This document shows, one piece after another, positions 44,897 through 54,228 of a stretch of DNA of 64,000 nucleotides. Position numbers and translations under genes: made by a program. The notes under the pieces are model-generated. The model saw only the letters and a program-made list of their open reading frames with translations. It was not told where the DNA came from and searched no databases. Source of the stretch: Ruthenibacterium sp. Lineage in GTDB: Bacteria > Bacillota > Clostridia > Oscillospirales > Ruminococcaceae. The first letter of the stretch is position 1. Each line of letters begins with the position of its first letter. Location: NCBI GenBank assembly GCA_020025235.1, contig JAHHSL010000003.1:1-64000 (forward strand). The letters are read 5' to 3'.

Positions 44897-44931
44897 GCTG
44901 CCGTTTGAATGAAAAGCAGCGCGGCGGCGCG

Positions 44932-45393
44932 TTACCGAAGCTCCAGATTGATGGATTTTTCGGTGAAGCCCAGCTTTTCATACAGTTTGCGGGCGGCGTG
45001 GTTCATGGCGTTTACCTGAAGTTCCAGCCCGTCCAGATGCTCCTGCTGCACCTTGTCCCGGGCAAATGCCAGCAGGCGGCTGCCGATCCCGCGCCCGCGG
45101 AACGCTTCTTTTACAGCAAGATCGTCCACAAAAAGAATATTCCGCGTCACCTGTTTATCAGATTCCACATGCCGGTATACAAAGCTGAGCAGACCGACGA
45201 CCTGTCCATCCAGTTCGGCGACAAGAAGGCGCTTTTCACACATCAGCTTGTCATAGTATGCTTTGGAATAGACCGGTGCGGCGGGCTTATAGATATCCGG
45301 ACGCCAGTGCACATGCATTGCATGGACTTGCTGCATAATGGCTTCGGTACTGTCGTAATCGGCAGCTTCGGCACAGCGGATCTGAAGATTCAT
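44932..45393 (-). CDS. GNAT-family N-acetyltransferase
   Basis: 153 aa. ATG 45393 is chosen because an upstream in-frame extension reads as non-coding. GNAT elements are the N-terminal IRCAEAADYDS, LFVDDLAVKEAFRGRGIGSRLL (acetyl-CoA pyrophosphate loop, RGRGIG) and NHAARKLYEKLGF. The acceptor is unknown. SD is weak (AAAGAG). The gene stands alone between the uraA terminator and the XRE regulator. Confidence 0.88.
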   Translation of the reverse strand: MNLQIRCAEAADYDSTEAIMQQVHAMHVHWRPDIYKPAAPVYSKAYYDKLMCEKRLLVAELDGQVVGLLSFVYRHVESDKQVTRNILFVDDLAVKEAFRGRGIGSRLLAFARDKVQQEHLDGLELQVNAMNHAARKLYEKLGFTEKSINLELR

Positions 45394-45537
45394 AAAATTC
45401 ACTCTTTCTTTTTGAATTTTGGCCGGGAAATCATGTTGTCTTGCGGAAAACCGAAACCGGATTCCGCGGCTTTTGCATCCGGCTTTGGTTGGGACAAAGC
45501 GGAATACGCCGCAGCCGCGCGGCAAATGGGGCAGACA

Positions 45538-46266
45538 TCAGCTGTTGTTATCGACGATCAGCATGTTCATTTTCTGCCAGCGGCGCAGATCCTTTACGCT
45601 TAAAAGCAGATGCTGCTGCAGGTTTTCATAGTCGGTGCTGGGGTTCAGCGTCACAAGGCACTTGAACGCGCATGGCATCAGATCGGCGCTTGAAATACCG
45701 CACAAAAGACCTTCCGTGTAGTCGCGCAGTTCCAGGGGATTAAAGATGTAAAGAAGATCCTGCTCCAGTTTGTTATAGCAGTTTACAAAGGAAAAACGAA
45801 TCAGCATATCACTGTACAATACGCTGCCGTTATAGTAGATCTCGCTGCTGCGGCCTGTGGGGGTGGAGGAGCGGATCGACATGCTGGCATCGCAGCAGCC
45901 ATCCTTATCCACCACATTTTTGTGGATATCGATCACGGCCTCTTTCAGCCGGTGGTATCGTCCGTCGTAAAAATAGAAGTACAGCCGGTCTGCCTTGAAG
46001 AAGGGGCTTTCACCGCTGTAATCGACGGCAGGGGTCAGCGGGGGCTGCTCATCGGGGCGGTAATCGGCAAGACGGCTCAGGTCTACATCCAGAACCTTGC
46101 TGATTTCAAACAACGTCTCGATATCCAGAGTGATTTCTCCGGTTTCATATTTGCTGACCGTCGCGCGGCTTTTATGGATCTGATCGGCAAGCTGCTGCAG
46201 GGTCAGTTTTTTCATTTTTCGGTAATTGCGGATGCGCGCACCAAGGCACTGATTGATGTTTTCCAT
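45538..46266 (-). CDS. XRE-family regulator with large C-terminal sensor domain
   Basis: 242 aa. Residues 8-65 are a helix-turn-helix (RKMKKLTLQQLADQIHKSRATVSKYETG region). The rest, beginning at about residue 85 (SPFFKADRLYFYFYDGRYHRLKE), is an unassigned alpha/beta domain that may bind a ligand. It is transcribed divergently from a Na+-dependent transporter with paired repeats in the shared region, so it is the probable regulator of that transporter. Confidence 0.85.
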   Translation of the reverse strand: MENINQCLGARIRNYRKMKKLTLQQLADQIHKSRATVSKYETGEITLDIETLFEISKVLDVDLSRLADYRPDEQPPLTPAVDYSGESPFFKADRLYFYFYDGRYHRLKEAVIDIHKNVVDKDGCCDASMSIRSSTPTGRSSEIYYNGSVLYSDMLIRFSFVNCYNKLEQDLLYIFNPLELRDYTEGLLCGISSADLMPCAFKCLVTLNPSTDYENLQQHLLLSVKDLRRWQKMNMLIVDNNS

Positions 46267-46288
46267 AGGTGTCCCTCAAAAGTTTCGT

Positions 46289-46359
46289 TAAAATATCCAT
46301 TTTTGTGTTTTCGTCCGGAAATAGCGCTAAAATACATCATTTTCGATAGATATTCTATC
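46289..46359. promoter_or_regulatory. Shared regulatory region with repeated operator-like elements
   Basis: TAAAATATCCATTTTT at 46289 and TAAAATACATCATTTT at 46328 are near-copies 39 bp apart. A separate perfect palindrome GATAGA-TAT-TCTATC is at 46345-46359. All lie between the divergent regulator and transporter genes. Confidence 0.5.
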
Positions 46360-46479
46360 ACAAAGAAATATAGGATGTCAAAAGTTTATTTTAAAGAAAC
46401 ATTTGGGGCTTTGCATAATGCCGCACGAAACGATATAGTTAGGAAGTCAAATCTTTCGACGATGAGGAGTTTTGTTTTT

Positions 46480-47886
46480 ATGGAAGCAAAGAAAAAAGGC
46501 GGATTCACAAGTTCGATCGGTTTTGTGCTGGCGGCGGCAGGAAGTGCGGTCGGAGTGGGAAATATCTGGAGATTCCCGTACCTTGCAGCACAGGATGGCG
46601 GCGGGCTTTTTCTGCTGATTTATCTGGTTTTGGTTCTGACCTTTGGTTTCACTTTGCTTGCAACGGATATTGTCATCGGACGGCGCACCGGAAAAAACGC
46701 GTGGCAGGCCTTTGGGGCAATTCGTTCCGGGTGGGGTTTTCTTGGCAAGATCACCTTTTTGGTGCCGGTGCTGATTATGACGTATTACAGCGTGATCGGC
46801 GGCTGGATTTTGAAATATGCCGCGGTTTACATGACCGGACAGTATCAGGAAGCCGCACAGGACGGCTACTTTACCTCGTTTATTTCGAGCAGTGTGTCAC
46901 CGATCGTATTCATGCTGATCTTTCTTGCCATGACGGCAGCTGTTGTATACGCAGGTGTGGAAAAGGGAATTGAAAAATTTTCAAAGTTTGTGATGCCCTG
47001 CCTGCTGCTGATGATTCTTGGCATTGCAATCTATTCGCTGACACTGCATCATACCGATGCCGCCGGAAACGAGCGCACCGGGCTGCAGGGGCTGGCTGTC
47101 TACCTGATCCCGGATTTCAAGGGGCTGACCGTTTCGCGCTTTTTGAGCATTCTTTTGGATGCGATGAGCCAGCTGTTCTTTTCGCTGAGCGTTTCCATGG
47201 GGATTATGATCACCTATGGTTCGTATGTAAAAAAGGATGTGGATCTGAACCGTTCGGTTGCGCAGATCGAAATTTTTGATACCAGTGTCGCACTGCTTGC
47301 CGGTATGATGATCATTCCCGCTGTTTATGTCTTTGCAGGCACGGAGGGGATGCAGTCCGGCCCGAGCCTGATGTTTGTTTCTCTGCCGAAGGTGTTTTCC
47401 TCCATGGGCGCCATGGGTATCGTGATCGGCATTGCATTCTTTGTGATGATTTTGTTTGCGGCGCTGACATCCTGCGTTTCGATCATGGAAACACTGGTTG
47501 CAACCTGCATGAACATCTTCCATGCATCCCGCAAAAAGGTGAGCATGGTCATTGCGGTGCTTTCGGCGCTCAGTGCAATTGTGATCTGCATGGGCTACAA
47601 TGCACTTTACTTCAGCGTAACACTGCCGAACGGCCAGAGCGGCCAGCTGCTGGATATTATGGACTACGTCAGCAACAGTTTCCTGATGCCCATGATCGCA
47701 TTTCTGACAAGCATTTTTGTCGGCTGGGTCATCAAACCGGAATGGATCGAGCAGGAAATGGAAATCGGCGCAGTGCGCTTTAACCGGAAAAAGCTGTACC
47801 GCGTTATGATCCGGTATGTCGTTCCGGTTATTATGATCGTGCTGTTTGTACAGTCCACAGGGATCCTCCGCTTCCTTATCGGGTAA
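46480..47886 (+). CDS. Sodium-dependent transporter, NSS/SNF family
   Basis: 468 aa from ATG 46480 with GAGGAG about ten bases upstream; an in-frame ATG at 46462 would add six residues. The family signature GSAVGVGNIWRFPYLAAQDGGG is near residues 20-41. About 11-12 helices follow, including the unwound TM6-type segment and FFSLSVSMGIMITYGSY. It imports amino acids (often Trp, Tyr or Leu-like) with Na+. The exact substrate is unknown; the adjacent XRE protein probably controls it. Confidence 0.92.
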   Translation: MEAKKKGGFTSSIGFVLAAAGSAVGVGNIWRFPYLAAQDGGGLFLLIYLVLVLTFGFTLLATDIVIGRRTGKNAWQAFGAIRSGWGFLGKITFLVPVLIMTYYSVIGGWILKYAAVYMTGQYQEAAQDGYFTSFISSSVSPIVFMLIFLAMTAAVVYAGVEKGIEKFSKFVMPCLLLMILGIAIYSLTLHHTDAAGNERTGLQGLAVYLIPDFKGLTVSRFLSILLDAMSQLFFSLSVSMGIMITYGSYVKKDVDLNRSVAQIEIFDTSVALLAGMMIIPAVYVFAGTEGMQSGPSLMFVSLPKVFSSMGAMGIVIGIAFFVMILFAALTSCVSIMETLVATCMNIFHASRKKVSMVIAVLSALSAIVICMGYNALYFSVTLPNGQSGQLLDIMDYVSNSFLMPMIAFLTSIFVGWVIKPEWIEQEMEIGAVRFNRKKLYRVMIRYVVPVIMIVLFVQSTGILRFLIG

Positions 47887-47949
47887 CCGCGGGCAGGCTT
47901 GTATCCGGCAAAGCGGGGAAAAAGACATCCGCAGGCCGAATGAAAAAAG

Positions 47950-47996
47950 AAAGCTGCGGCAGAAAAAGGCGAAAAGCACTTTTCTGCCGCAGCTTT
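47950..47996 (+). terminator. Terminator of the NSS transporter gene
   Basis: A stem of about 16 bp (AAAGCTGCGGCAGAAA and complement) closing at 47996, GC-rich with a T run. Confidence 0.8.
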
Positions 47997-48005
47997 GAAC
48001 AACGC

Positions 48006-48039
48006 AAAAGCCGCACAGCAGCATGCTGTGCGGCTTTTT
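48006..48039. terminator. Bidirectional terminator
   Basis: A 15-bp perfect stem (48006-48020 with 48024-48038), three-base loop, A/T tracts; serves the minus-strand GPH transporter gene. Confidence 0.9.
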
Positions 48040-48092
48040 GCAGGTTACGGAGAATCAGACCATAAGTGAAATGGAATACAAAGAAACAAGCA

Positions 48093-49517
48093 TCAGGATT
48101 CTGCTTTTGCGCGGCGTTCTGCCAGATCTTTTTCCATCTGAGCCAGTTTGCTCTTGCTCAGGTTAAAGATCAGGCCGTATGCAACAAACTGCAGAACTGC
48201 GCTGAAGAGGTACATGCCAGCTGTCAGATAGCGCATGTTAAGTGCGGTTTCGGCAGTCTGGTTGGGGCCCAGTGCGCCGTTGTAACCGAACCAGGTTGCA
48301 AGAGCAAGACCGACCGACGGTCCGATGCCCTGTGCCAGTTTGCGGAAGAAGGAATGCAGAGCATAGGTCGTACCTTCGTTGCGTGTGCCGAACTTCCATT
48401 CCTCATAGTCCATTGCATCAGCCATAAGGGACCAGCCCACGCAGCTGCCGATACCAGCGCCCAGCGTGTTGAGGATCTGGCAGGCAACAAACATGCCAAG
48501 GCCCTTGGAATCCGGAGTGATCGGAAGAACGAACATCAGGATATAGGCGAAAATGCTGACAAGGGAACCGGCAACAACGGATTCACGTTTGCCGAACTTG
48601 GTGACGATCTTTGCGATGAACGGCATAAACAGGAAGGTGCCAAGCATCTGGATCATCTGCACCATACCCATGATGCGGGCATTTTTGAAATAGGACTGGA
48701 ACATGATCTGCATTGCCGTGCCTGCACCCGCCATGCCGAGGAAGATTGCAACCGGGGCAAGCGTTGCGCCGATTGCAGCACGGTTGCGGATGAAGTGGCC
48801 GAATGCCTTGAACGGGTTGAATTTCGGGGTGTCCTCTTTCAGAGTGATCTGCGTATCGACACGGATGACGGTATTGCGGATCATAAACTGGAAGGCGATG
48901 AAGCCCAGAATACCCATGAACAGTGCGATGAAGAACACGCGTTCACCCAGCAGAACGTTGTTTTCGTCGTAAATCAGGACAGGCAGCAAAGCCATGGTGA
49001 GCATTGCGCCGACCGAGGAACCGAGCGAACGCCAGGTGGAAAGCTGTGCACGTTCGACAGGATCGGAACTGATCAGGGAAAGGATAGAACCGTACGGGAC
49101 GTTTGCCACGGTGTAGAAAGCATCCCAGATGATATAACCGCCGATGAACAGCAGGTTTTTGACCATGGACGGAGCGCCTTTCCACGGAACAAAGCAAAGC
49201 GCGCCTGCAACAAGAAGACCAAGAGAACCGGCCCAAATGTAAGCAAGGAATTTGTTGCGTTTGTATTTGTGCTTATCTGCGTCGACCATAGCGCCGATCA
49301 GAGGATCGTTGATCGCGTCCCAGATCTGAACCACTAAAAGCAGCGACGCCATCACCATGTTGTCGATGCCCATGAACTGTGTCCAGAAAATGGTCAGCGT
49401 ACCTTTCAATGCGAAACTCATGTTGCAGCCAAAATCGCCGGCAGCATATGCGAGTTTATCGCGGAACCCGAATTTGCGCAGACCGTTTGCGTCTGTTTCA
49501 GCTGACTTGGTAGCCAT
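48093..49517 (-). CDS. GPH-family sugar:cation symporter (MFS fold)
   Basis: 474 aa with 12 helices. GPH landmarks are KLAYAAGDFGCNM, WDAINDPLIGAMVDAD (Asp residues of the cation site), ANVPYGS in helix 4-5 and CVGWSLMADAMDYEEWKFGTRNEGTTYA. MelB-like proteins carry glycosides, pentosides or hexuronides with Na+ or H+. No glycosidase is adjacent, so the substrate cannot be narrowed. The SD AAGGAGGAGG is very strong. Confidence 0.9.
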   Translation of the reverse strand: MATKSAETDANGLRKFGFRDKLAYAAGDFGCNMSFALKGTLTIFWTQFMGIDNMVMASLLLVVQIWDAINDPLIGAMVDADKHKYKRNKFLAYIWAGSLGLLVAGALCFVPWKGAPSMVKNLLFIGGYIIWDAFYTVANVPYGSILSLISSDPVERAQLSTWRSLGSSVGAMLTMALLPVLIYDENNVLLGERVFFIALFMGILGFIAFQFMIRNTVIRVDTQITLKEDTPKFNPFKAFGHFIRNRAAIGATLAPVAIFLGMAGAGTAMQIMFQSYFKNARIMGMVQMIQMLGTFLFMPFIAKIVTKFGKRESVVAGSLVSIFAYILMFVLPITPDSKGLGMFVACQILNTLGAGIGSCVGWSLMADAMDYEEWKFGTRNEGTTYALHSFFRKLAQGIGPSVGLALATWFGYNGALGPNQTAETALNMRYLTAGMYLFSAVLQFVAYGLIFNLSKSKLAQMEKDLAERRAKAES

Positions 49518-49872
49518 AAATTACCTCCTCCTTGCGGGGACGACCCCCGCATATGTGAAATGAAGCGGCATGATTTCTCCGTATTTGTCGCTAATAACAG
49601 AATAGCACGAAATGGTTGCCTTAAATTTGTAAAAATTGCTTTAAACTATGCAAATCTTGCGCAAAAGAACAAAAATGACAAAAACGTGAAAAAATGGAGG
49701 GAATAAATGCATGTTTTTGGGTATATTTCAATAAAAATGGGCGAAATATATTGGTAAAATTGCGTAAATGAAGATTTTGACTAAAAAAACGCGGAAAGTC
49801 ATAAGAACATACATTGTAAAACTTGTGTAAAGTTTTTGTATAGCCGGCATCGAGGAAACCGGCAAATACAGC
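49518..49872. other. AT-rich divergent intergenic region
   Basis: It holds the upstream region of the GPH transporter gene (minus) and the approach to the copper operon (plus). No ORF or RNA gene was recognised; it is strongly A/T-rich compared with its surroundings. Confidence 0.5.
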
Positions 49873-49901
49873 TTGACAAATATACCAAAAAAGTGTATTT
49901 T
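49873..49901 (+). promoter_or_regulatory. Promoter of the copper operon
   Basis: TTGACA (49873-49878), 17-bp spacer, TATTTT (49896-49901). Confidence 0.72.
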
Positions 49902-49908
49902 AATGGTG

Positions 49909-49926
49909 TACCCCCACCCCGGGGGA
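49909..49926. promoter_or_regulatory. CsoR-type operator
   Basis: TACCCCC and GGGGGA flank a central ACCCC, giving the G/C-run pseudo-palindrome typical of CsoR sites. It sits just downstream of the -10, and a csoR gene is in the operon. Confidence 0.7.
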
Positions 49927-49948
49927 GTGTTTTGAAAGGAAGACCGAT

Positions 49949-52819
49949 ATGGTTAAACAAAAATATGATGTAACAGGGATGTCCTGTTCGGCGTGCAGCG
50001 CACATGTGGAAAAAGCAGTGCGCAAGCTGCCGGAAGTAAAAGAGGTGACCGTCAATCTGCTGACAAACAGCATGGTGGTCGAAAGCGAGGCGCCGATCCG
50101 TCCGGATGAGATCATCGACGCCGTAACACAGGCGGGCTATGGCGCTTCGCAGGCGGGCGGCGATGTGCCCGCTGCGGCAAAAAGCAGTGCGCCGCGCACA
50201 AATCCCATGGCGGAACAGCTGAAAAACATGAAAACGCGTCTGATCGTTTCATTCGCGTTCCTCATTCCGCTGATGTACATTTCCATGGGCAGCATGTTCG
50301 GCCTTCCGCAGCCGTCGTTCCTTACCGGACATGAAAATGCAGTTTCGTTTGCCATGACGCAGATGATCCTGGCACTGCCGGTCATGTACATCAACCGCAA
50401 GTATTTTCAGGTCGGCTTCAAAACGCTGTTCCGCGGCAGCCCGAATATGGACAGCCTGATCGCGATCGGTTCTTCGGCTTCGCTGGTGTACGGCATCTTC
50501 GCCATATACCGCATGGGCTACGGCCTCGGCGTCGGGGATATGGCGCTGGTGGAACGGTATCACCATGATCTTTATTTTGAATCGGCGGCGATGATCCTTG
50601 CCCTCATCACGCTGGGCAAATTCATGGAAACCAAGAGCAAGGGCAAGACGAGCGAAGCGATCACCAAGCTTATGGATCTTGCACCGAAAACCGCGACCGT
50701 GGAGCGCGGCGGGCAGGAAAAGACGATCCCCGTTGAGGAGGTCGCGGCGGGAGACATCGTGATCGTGCGTCCGGGACAGAGCGTTCCGGTGGACGGCGTC
50801 ATCGTCGAAGGTACGACAAGCATTGATGAAGCGGCGATTACCGGAGAAAGCATCCCGGTTGAAAAGACGGTCGGCAGCAACGTGATCGCGGCGACCATCA
50901 ATAAAGCGGGCTTTTTCAAATTCCGTGCAACCAAGGTCGGTTCGGATACGACACTGGCACAGATCATCCGTCTGGTGGAGGATGCAAGCGCAAGCAAGGC
51001 GCCGATCGCCAAAATGGCGGATAAGATCTCCGGCGTGTTCGTTCCGGTGGTCATCTGCATTGCCGCGGCGGCAACCATCATCTGGCTGCTGCTTGGTCAG
51101 ACGCCTGAATTTGCCATTTCGATCGGCATTTCGGTGCTGGTCATTTCCTGCCCGTGCGCACTGGGGCTTGCAACTCCGGTGGCTATCATGGTCGGCACCG
51201 GCAAGGGTGCGGAAAACGGCATCCTGATCAAATCGGGCGACGCACTGGAAACCGCGCACAACGTCAATGCCATTGTACTGGATAAAACCGGCACGATCAC
51301 CGAGGGCAGGCCGTCCGTTACCGATATCGTAACGGCGGAAGGCGTGTCGGAACGCGAGCTTGTGGAGCTTGCGGCGGGTCTTGAGCATCAGAGCGAGCAT
51401 CCGCTGGCGCAGGCGGTTACCGAATATGCGCAGAACAGCGGCATTGCGCCGTGCGAAGTGACGGATTTCAAGGCGGTGTTCGGCCGCGGCATTGAAGCCA
51501 AGCACAACGGACAGACCGTATTTGCCGGAAACGAAACGATGCTGTCCGAACGCGGCGTGCAGCTTGCCGCGAAAACCAAAGAGACGATCGACGCTTTGGC
51601 AAACGACGGCAAAACGCCGCTGATCTTCTGCCGCGGAACGCAGGTGGCCGGCATCATTGCGGCGGCGGATACTGTAAAGCCGTCCAGTATTGAAGCGATC
51701 CGCGAATTCAAACAGCTGGGCATTGACGTTACAATGCTCACAGGCGACAACCGCCGCACGGCAGAGGCGATCCGCAGGCAGCTGGATATCCCGCACGTCA
51801 TTGCGGAGGTCCTGCCCCAGGAAAAGGAACAGCACGTTGCGGCGCTGCAAAAGCAGGGCAAAACGGTTGCCATGGTCGGTGACGGCATCAACGATGCACC
51901 GGCACTGGCACGCGCCGATGTGGGTATTGCAATCGGCGCAGGCACGGATGTGGCGATCGAAAGCGCGGACGTCGTCCTGATGAAGAGCGACCTGCGGGAC
52001 GCTGCCACGGCAGTGCGGCTTTCCAAATCGGTCATCCGCAATATCAAGCTCAGTTTGTTCTGGGCGTTCTTCTATAACACCGTGGGCATCCCGGTGGCAG
52101 CGGGTCTTTTGTACATCCCGTTCCATTTGAAGATGAACCCGATGCTCGGCGCGGCAGCCATGAGCCTTTCCAGCGTCTGCGTTGTTGCAAACGCGCTTCG
52201 TCTGAAGCGCTTCAAGGCAAACCACACGGATCTTCCGGCGGCACAGAACGGTACGCAGCATGCGGTAACGGTGGAAAAGTCTGTTCTGGAACAGGCGGCT
52301 GCACCGGCGCAGGAAAATACTGCGGCAGAAATGGTGCAGACGGCACCGAACGCCCCGGCAGAAAAAGAAGTGGTGCTCGGCATCGAAGGCATGATGTGCA
52401 CAAAATGCAGCGGCCATGTGGATGCGGCACTGAACAGCATCGAAGGCGTGCAGGCAAAGGTGGATCTGGAAGGCAAAAAGGCCGTGTGCACACTGCCGCA
52501 GGGCATGGACACTGACGCGCTGAAAAAAGCAGTTGAAGACGCAGGTTATACTGTGGTATCATTAAACGAAACAAACAAAACGAATACGGAGGAAACCAAA
52601 ATGAAAACGATCACCCTGAATATTGAAGGAATGATGTGCCCGAAATGCAGCGGCCATGTGGATGCAGCCCTGAACGCACTGGAAGGCGTCAGCGCAGTTG
52701 TCAGCCTGGAAAATAAGAACGCCGTGTGCACCGTGAAAGACACTGTCAGCGAAGAAGTGCTGAAAAAAGCAGTAGAGGACGCAGGCTATACGGTCGTATC
52801 CTCGGCAGTCAACGGCTGA
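49949..52819 (+). CDS. copA: Copper-exporting P1B ATPase CopA with one N-terminal and two C-terminal HMA domains
   Basis: 956 aa. The N-terminal HMA has CSAC (13-16). The core has AITGES, CPC (401-403), DKTGTIT (Asp445), SEHPLA, TGDN and GDGINDAP (644-651), so it is fully active. After the last helix come an Ala/Glu linker and two near-identical HMA domains, CTKC (817-820) and CPKC (897-900). Met885 (base 52601) is preceded by GGAGGA seven bases away, so a free third HMA could also be made. It exports Cu(I) and is probably repressed by CsoR. Confidence 0.96.
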   Translation: MVKQKYDVTGMSCSACSAHVEKAVRKLPEVKEVTVNLLTNSMVVESEAPIRPDEIIDAVTQAGYGASQAGGDVPAAAKSSAPRTNPMAEQLKNMKTRLIVSFAFLIPLMYISMGSMFGLPQPSFLTGHENAVSFAMTQMILALPVMYINRKYFQVGFKTLFRGSPNMDSLIAIGSSASLVYGIFAIYRMGYGLGVGDMALVERYHHDLYFESAAMILALITLGKFMETKSKGKTSEAITKLMDLAPKTATVERGGQEKTIPVEEVAAGDIVIVRPGQSVPVDGVIVEGTTSIDEAAITGESIPVEKTVGSNVIAATINKAGFFKFRATKVGSDTTLAQIIRLVEDASASKAPIAKMADKISGVFVPVVICIAAAATIIWLLLGQTPEFAISIGISVLVISCPCALGLATPVAIMVGTGKGAENGILIKSGDALETAHNVNAIVLDKTGTITEGRPSVTDIVTAEGVSERELVELAAGLEHQSEHPLAQAVTEYAQNSGIAPCEVTDFKAVFGRGIEAKHNGQTVFAGNETMLSERGVQLAAKTKETIDALANDGKTPLIFCRGTQVAGIIAAADTVKPSSIEAIREFKQLGIDVTMLTGDNRRTAEAIRRQLDIPHVIAEVLPQEKEQHVAALQKQGKTVAMVGDGINDAPALARADVGIAIGAGTDVAIESADVVLMKSDLRDAATAVRLSKSVIRNIKLSLFWAFFYNTVGIPVAAGLLYIPFHLKMNPMLGAAAMSLSSVCVVANALRLKRFKANHTDLPAAQNGTQHAVTVEKSVLEQAAAPAQENTAAEMVQTAPNAPAEKEVVLGIEGMMCTKCSGHVDAALNSIEGVQAKVDLEGKKAVCTLPQGMDTDALKKAVEDAGYTVVSLNETNKTNTEETKMKTITLNIEGMMCPKCSGHVDAALNALEGVSAVVSLENKNAVCTVKDTVSEEVLKKAVEDAGYTVVSSAVNG
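52601..52819 (+). CDS. Possible internally initiated CopZ-like copper chaperone (in frame with copA)
   Basis: 72 residues from ATG 52601 to the copA stop. GGAGGA (52588-52593) is seven bases upstream, an ideal spacing, in a stretch whose coding product (NETNKTNTEETK) is an A-rich linker resembling an intergenic spacer. The product is a complete HMA domain (MKTITLNIEGMMCPKC and onward), the size of CopZ. Either a former copZ gene was fused to copA by loss of the stop, or both long and short products are made. Confidence 0.5.
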   Translation: MKTITLNIEGMMCPKCSGHVDAALNALEGVSAVVSLENKNAVCTVKDTVSEEVLKKAVEDAGYTVVSSAVNG

Positions 52820-52820
52820 G

Positions 52821-53093
52821 ATGCGCGCGGATAAAAAAACAGTAACGCGCCTTCTGAAAACGGCACGCGGACAGATCGACGGCATCCTTGCCATGATCGA
52901 AGACGACCGTTACTGTATCGAAATTTCCAATCAGGTCATGGCAACGCAGTCCATTCTGGGCAAAGCCAATAAAGAAATCCTGAAAGCACACATCAAAGGA
53001 TGCGTGCAGGAAGCATTTGAAAGCGGCGAAGAAGCGCAGCAGGAAGCGAAAATTGCAGAAGTGCTGGCGCTTGTGGATAAGCTGGGGCGCTGA
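52821..53093 (+). CDS. csoR: Copper-sensing transcriptional repressor CsoR
   Basis: 90 aa, one base after the copA stop. The Cu(I) triad Cys-His-Cys is present in YCIEISNQ and KAHIKGCV. Basic residues in LLKTARGQIDGILAMIEDD match the DNA-binding helix of the family. Copper binding releases it from the operator at 49909, giving feedback control of copA. Confidence 0.93.
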   Translation: MRADKKTVTRLLKTARGQIDGILAMIEDDRYCIEISNQVMATQSILGKANKEILKAHIKGCVQEAFESGEEAQQEAKIAEVLALVDKLGR

Positions 53094-53094
53094 T

Positions 53095-54219
53095 ATGGAA
53101 CAGAATCCGAAAAAAGAATATTGGAAAACAGTGTGGCAGCGCGATCGGAAAAAATACATCGCGCTGCCTGCGCTGTGCGTGCTGTTGGTGCTTTTCCGTC
53201 TGGTCACGCACAGCCGCGCGGCTTCGGATTTCGCTGTGCATTATATTGTGCAGCCGTATCACCGCGTTATGGGATACCTGTGCGGCTTTCTGCCGTTTTC
53301 CGTGGCGGAAGTATTCTGGGCGGCGGTGGTCATTTTCTGCATCGTCTATGCCGTGCGCACGGTGGCGGGCATCATCCGCACAAAGGGCGGGCGTCTTGCT
53401 CTGCTGTGGCGCGCTGTGCTGACGTATGCCGTGCTGGTGCTGAGCATCTACACGGCATTCACCGGCCTGTGGGGCCTGACGTATTATGCACAGACCTTTG
53501 AAGAAGCGGAAGGGCTGCATGCCGAGCCGATCTCTGTGGATCAGCTTGCAGAAGTGATGCAGCTGTTTGTGGATAAAATCAATGAAACCGCACCGCTGAC
53601 ACAGCATATCACGCCGGGAAAGCTGACCGGCAATACCCGCGCGATTTTGAAAGCTTCGGATACAGTGTACGACCGGCTGGAACAGCAGTTCCCGTTTTTG
53701 GATGTGCCGGCAGTGAAGCCCAAGCCTGTTTTCTGTTCACGCGTTATGAGTGCGGTGAATTTTACGGGCTTTTTCTTCCCGTTCACCGGCGAAGCGAACA
53801 TCAACGTCGATGCGCCCGAATGTCTGCTGCCCGCGACAGTGGCGCATGAGCTGGCGCATGTGCGCGGCATCGCACCGGAGCAGACGGCGAATTTTGCCGC
53901 GATCCTTGCCTGCGATACCTGCGGGGACCCGATGTATGCATATTCCGGATATCTTTTGGGATACATCCACCTTTCCAATGCACTGTACGGCGCTTCGCCC
54001 GAACGGTGGAAACCGATCGCGCAGCAGCTGTGCGATACGGCAAAAGCCGATCTGCATGCCAATAACGAATACTGGCGGCAGTTTGAATCGCCGGTTTCTA
54101 CCGCAGCGGAAAGCACCTATTCGGGTTTTCTGCAAAGCTATGACCAGACGCTGGGCATCAAAAGCTACGGCGCGGTGGTCGATCTGCTGGTGGCTTATTA
54201 CGGCAAAACCGAAAAATGA
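53095..54219 (+). CDS. DUF3810 membrane protein with HExxH metalloprotease motif
   Basis: 374 aa from ATG 53095, two bases after the csoR stop. Three N-terminal membrane helices (about 23-37, 68-91, 104-125) are followed by an outer domain with HELAHVRG (HExxH) and a downstream EQTANFAAILAC supplying a third ligand. This fits the DUF3810 family of putative zinc peptidases. Its place in the copper operon may be chance, or it may serve envelope quality control under metal stress. Terminator at 54229. Confidence 0.8.
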   Translation: MEQNPKKEYWKTVWQRDRKKYIALPALCVLLVLFRLVTHSRAASDFAVHYIVQPYHRVMGYLCGFLPFSVAEVFWAAVVIFCIVYAVRTVAGIIRTKGGRLALLWRAVLTYAVLVLSIYTAFTGLWGLTYYAQTFEEAEGLHAEPISVDQLAEVMQLFVDKINETAPLTQHITPGKLTGNTRAILKASDTVYDRLEQQFPFLDVPAVKPKPVFCSRVMSAVNFTGFFFPFTGEANINVDAPECLLPATVAHELAHVRGIAPEQTANFAAILACDTCGDPMYAYSGYLLGYIHLSNALYGASPERWKPIAQQLCDTAKADLHANNEYWRQFESPVSTAAESTYSGFLQSYDQTLGIKSYGAVVDLLVAYYGKTEK

Positions 54220-54228
54220 ATCGCAGAA

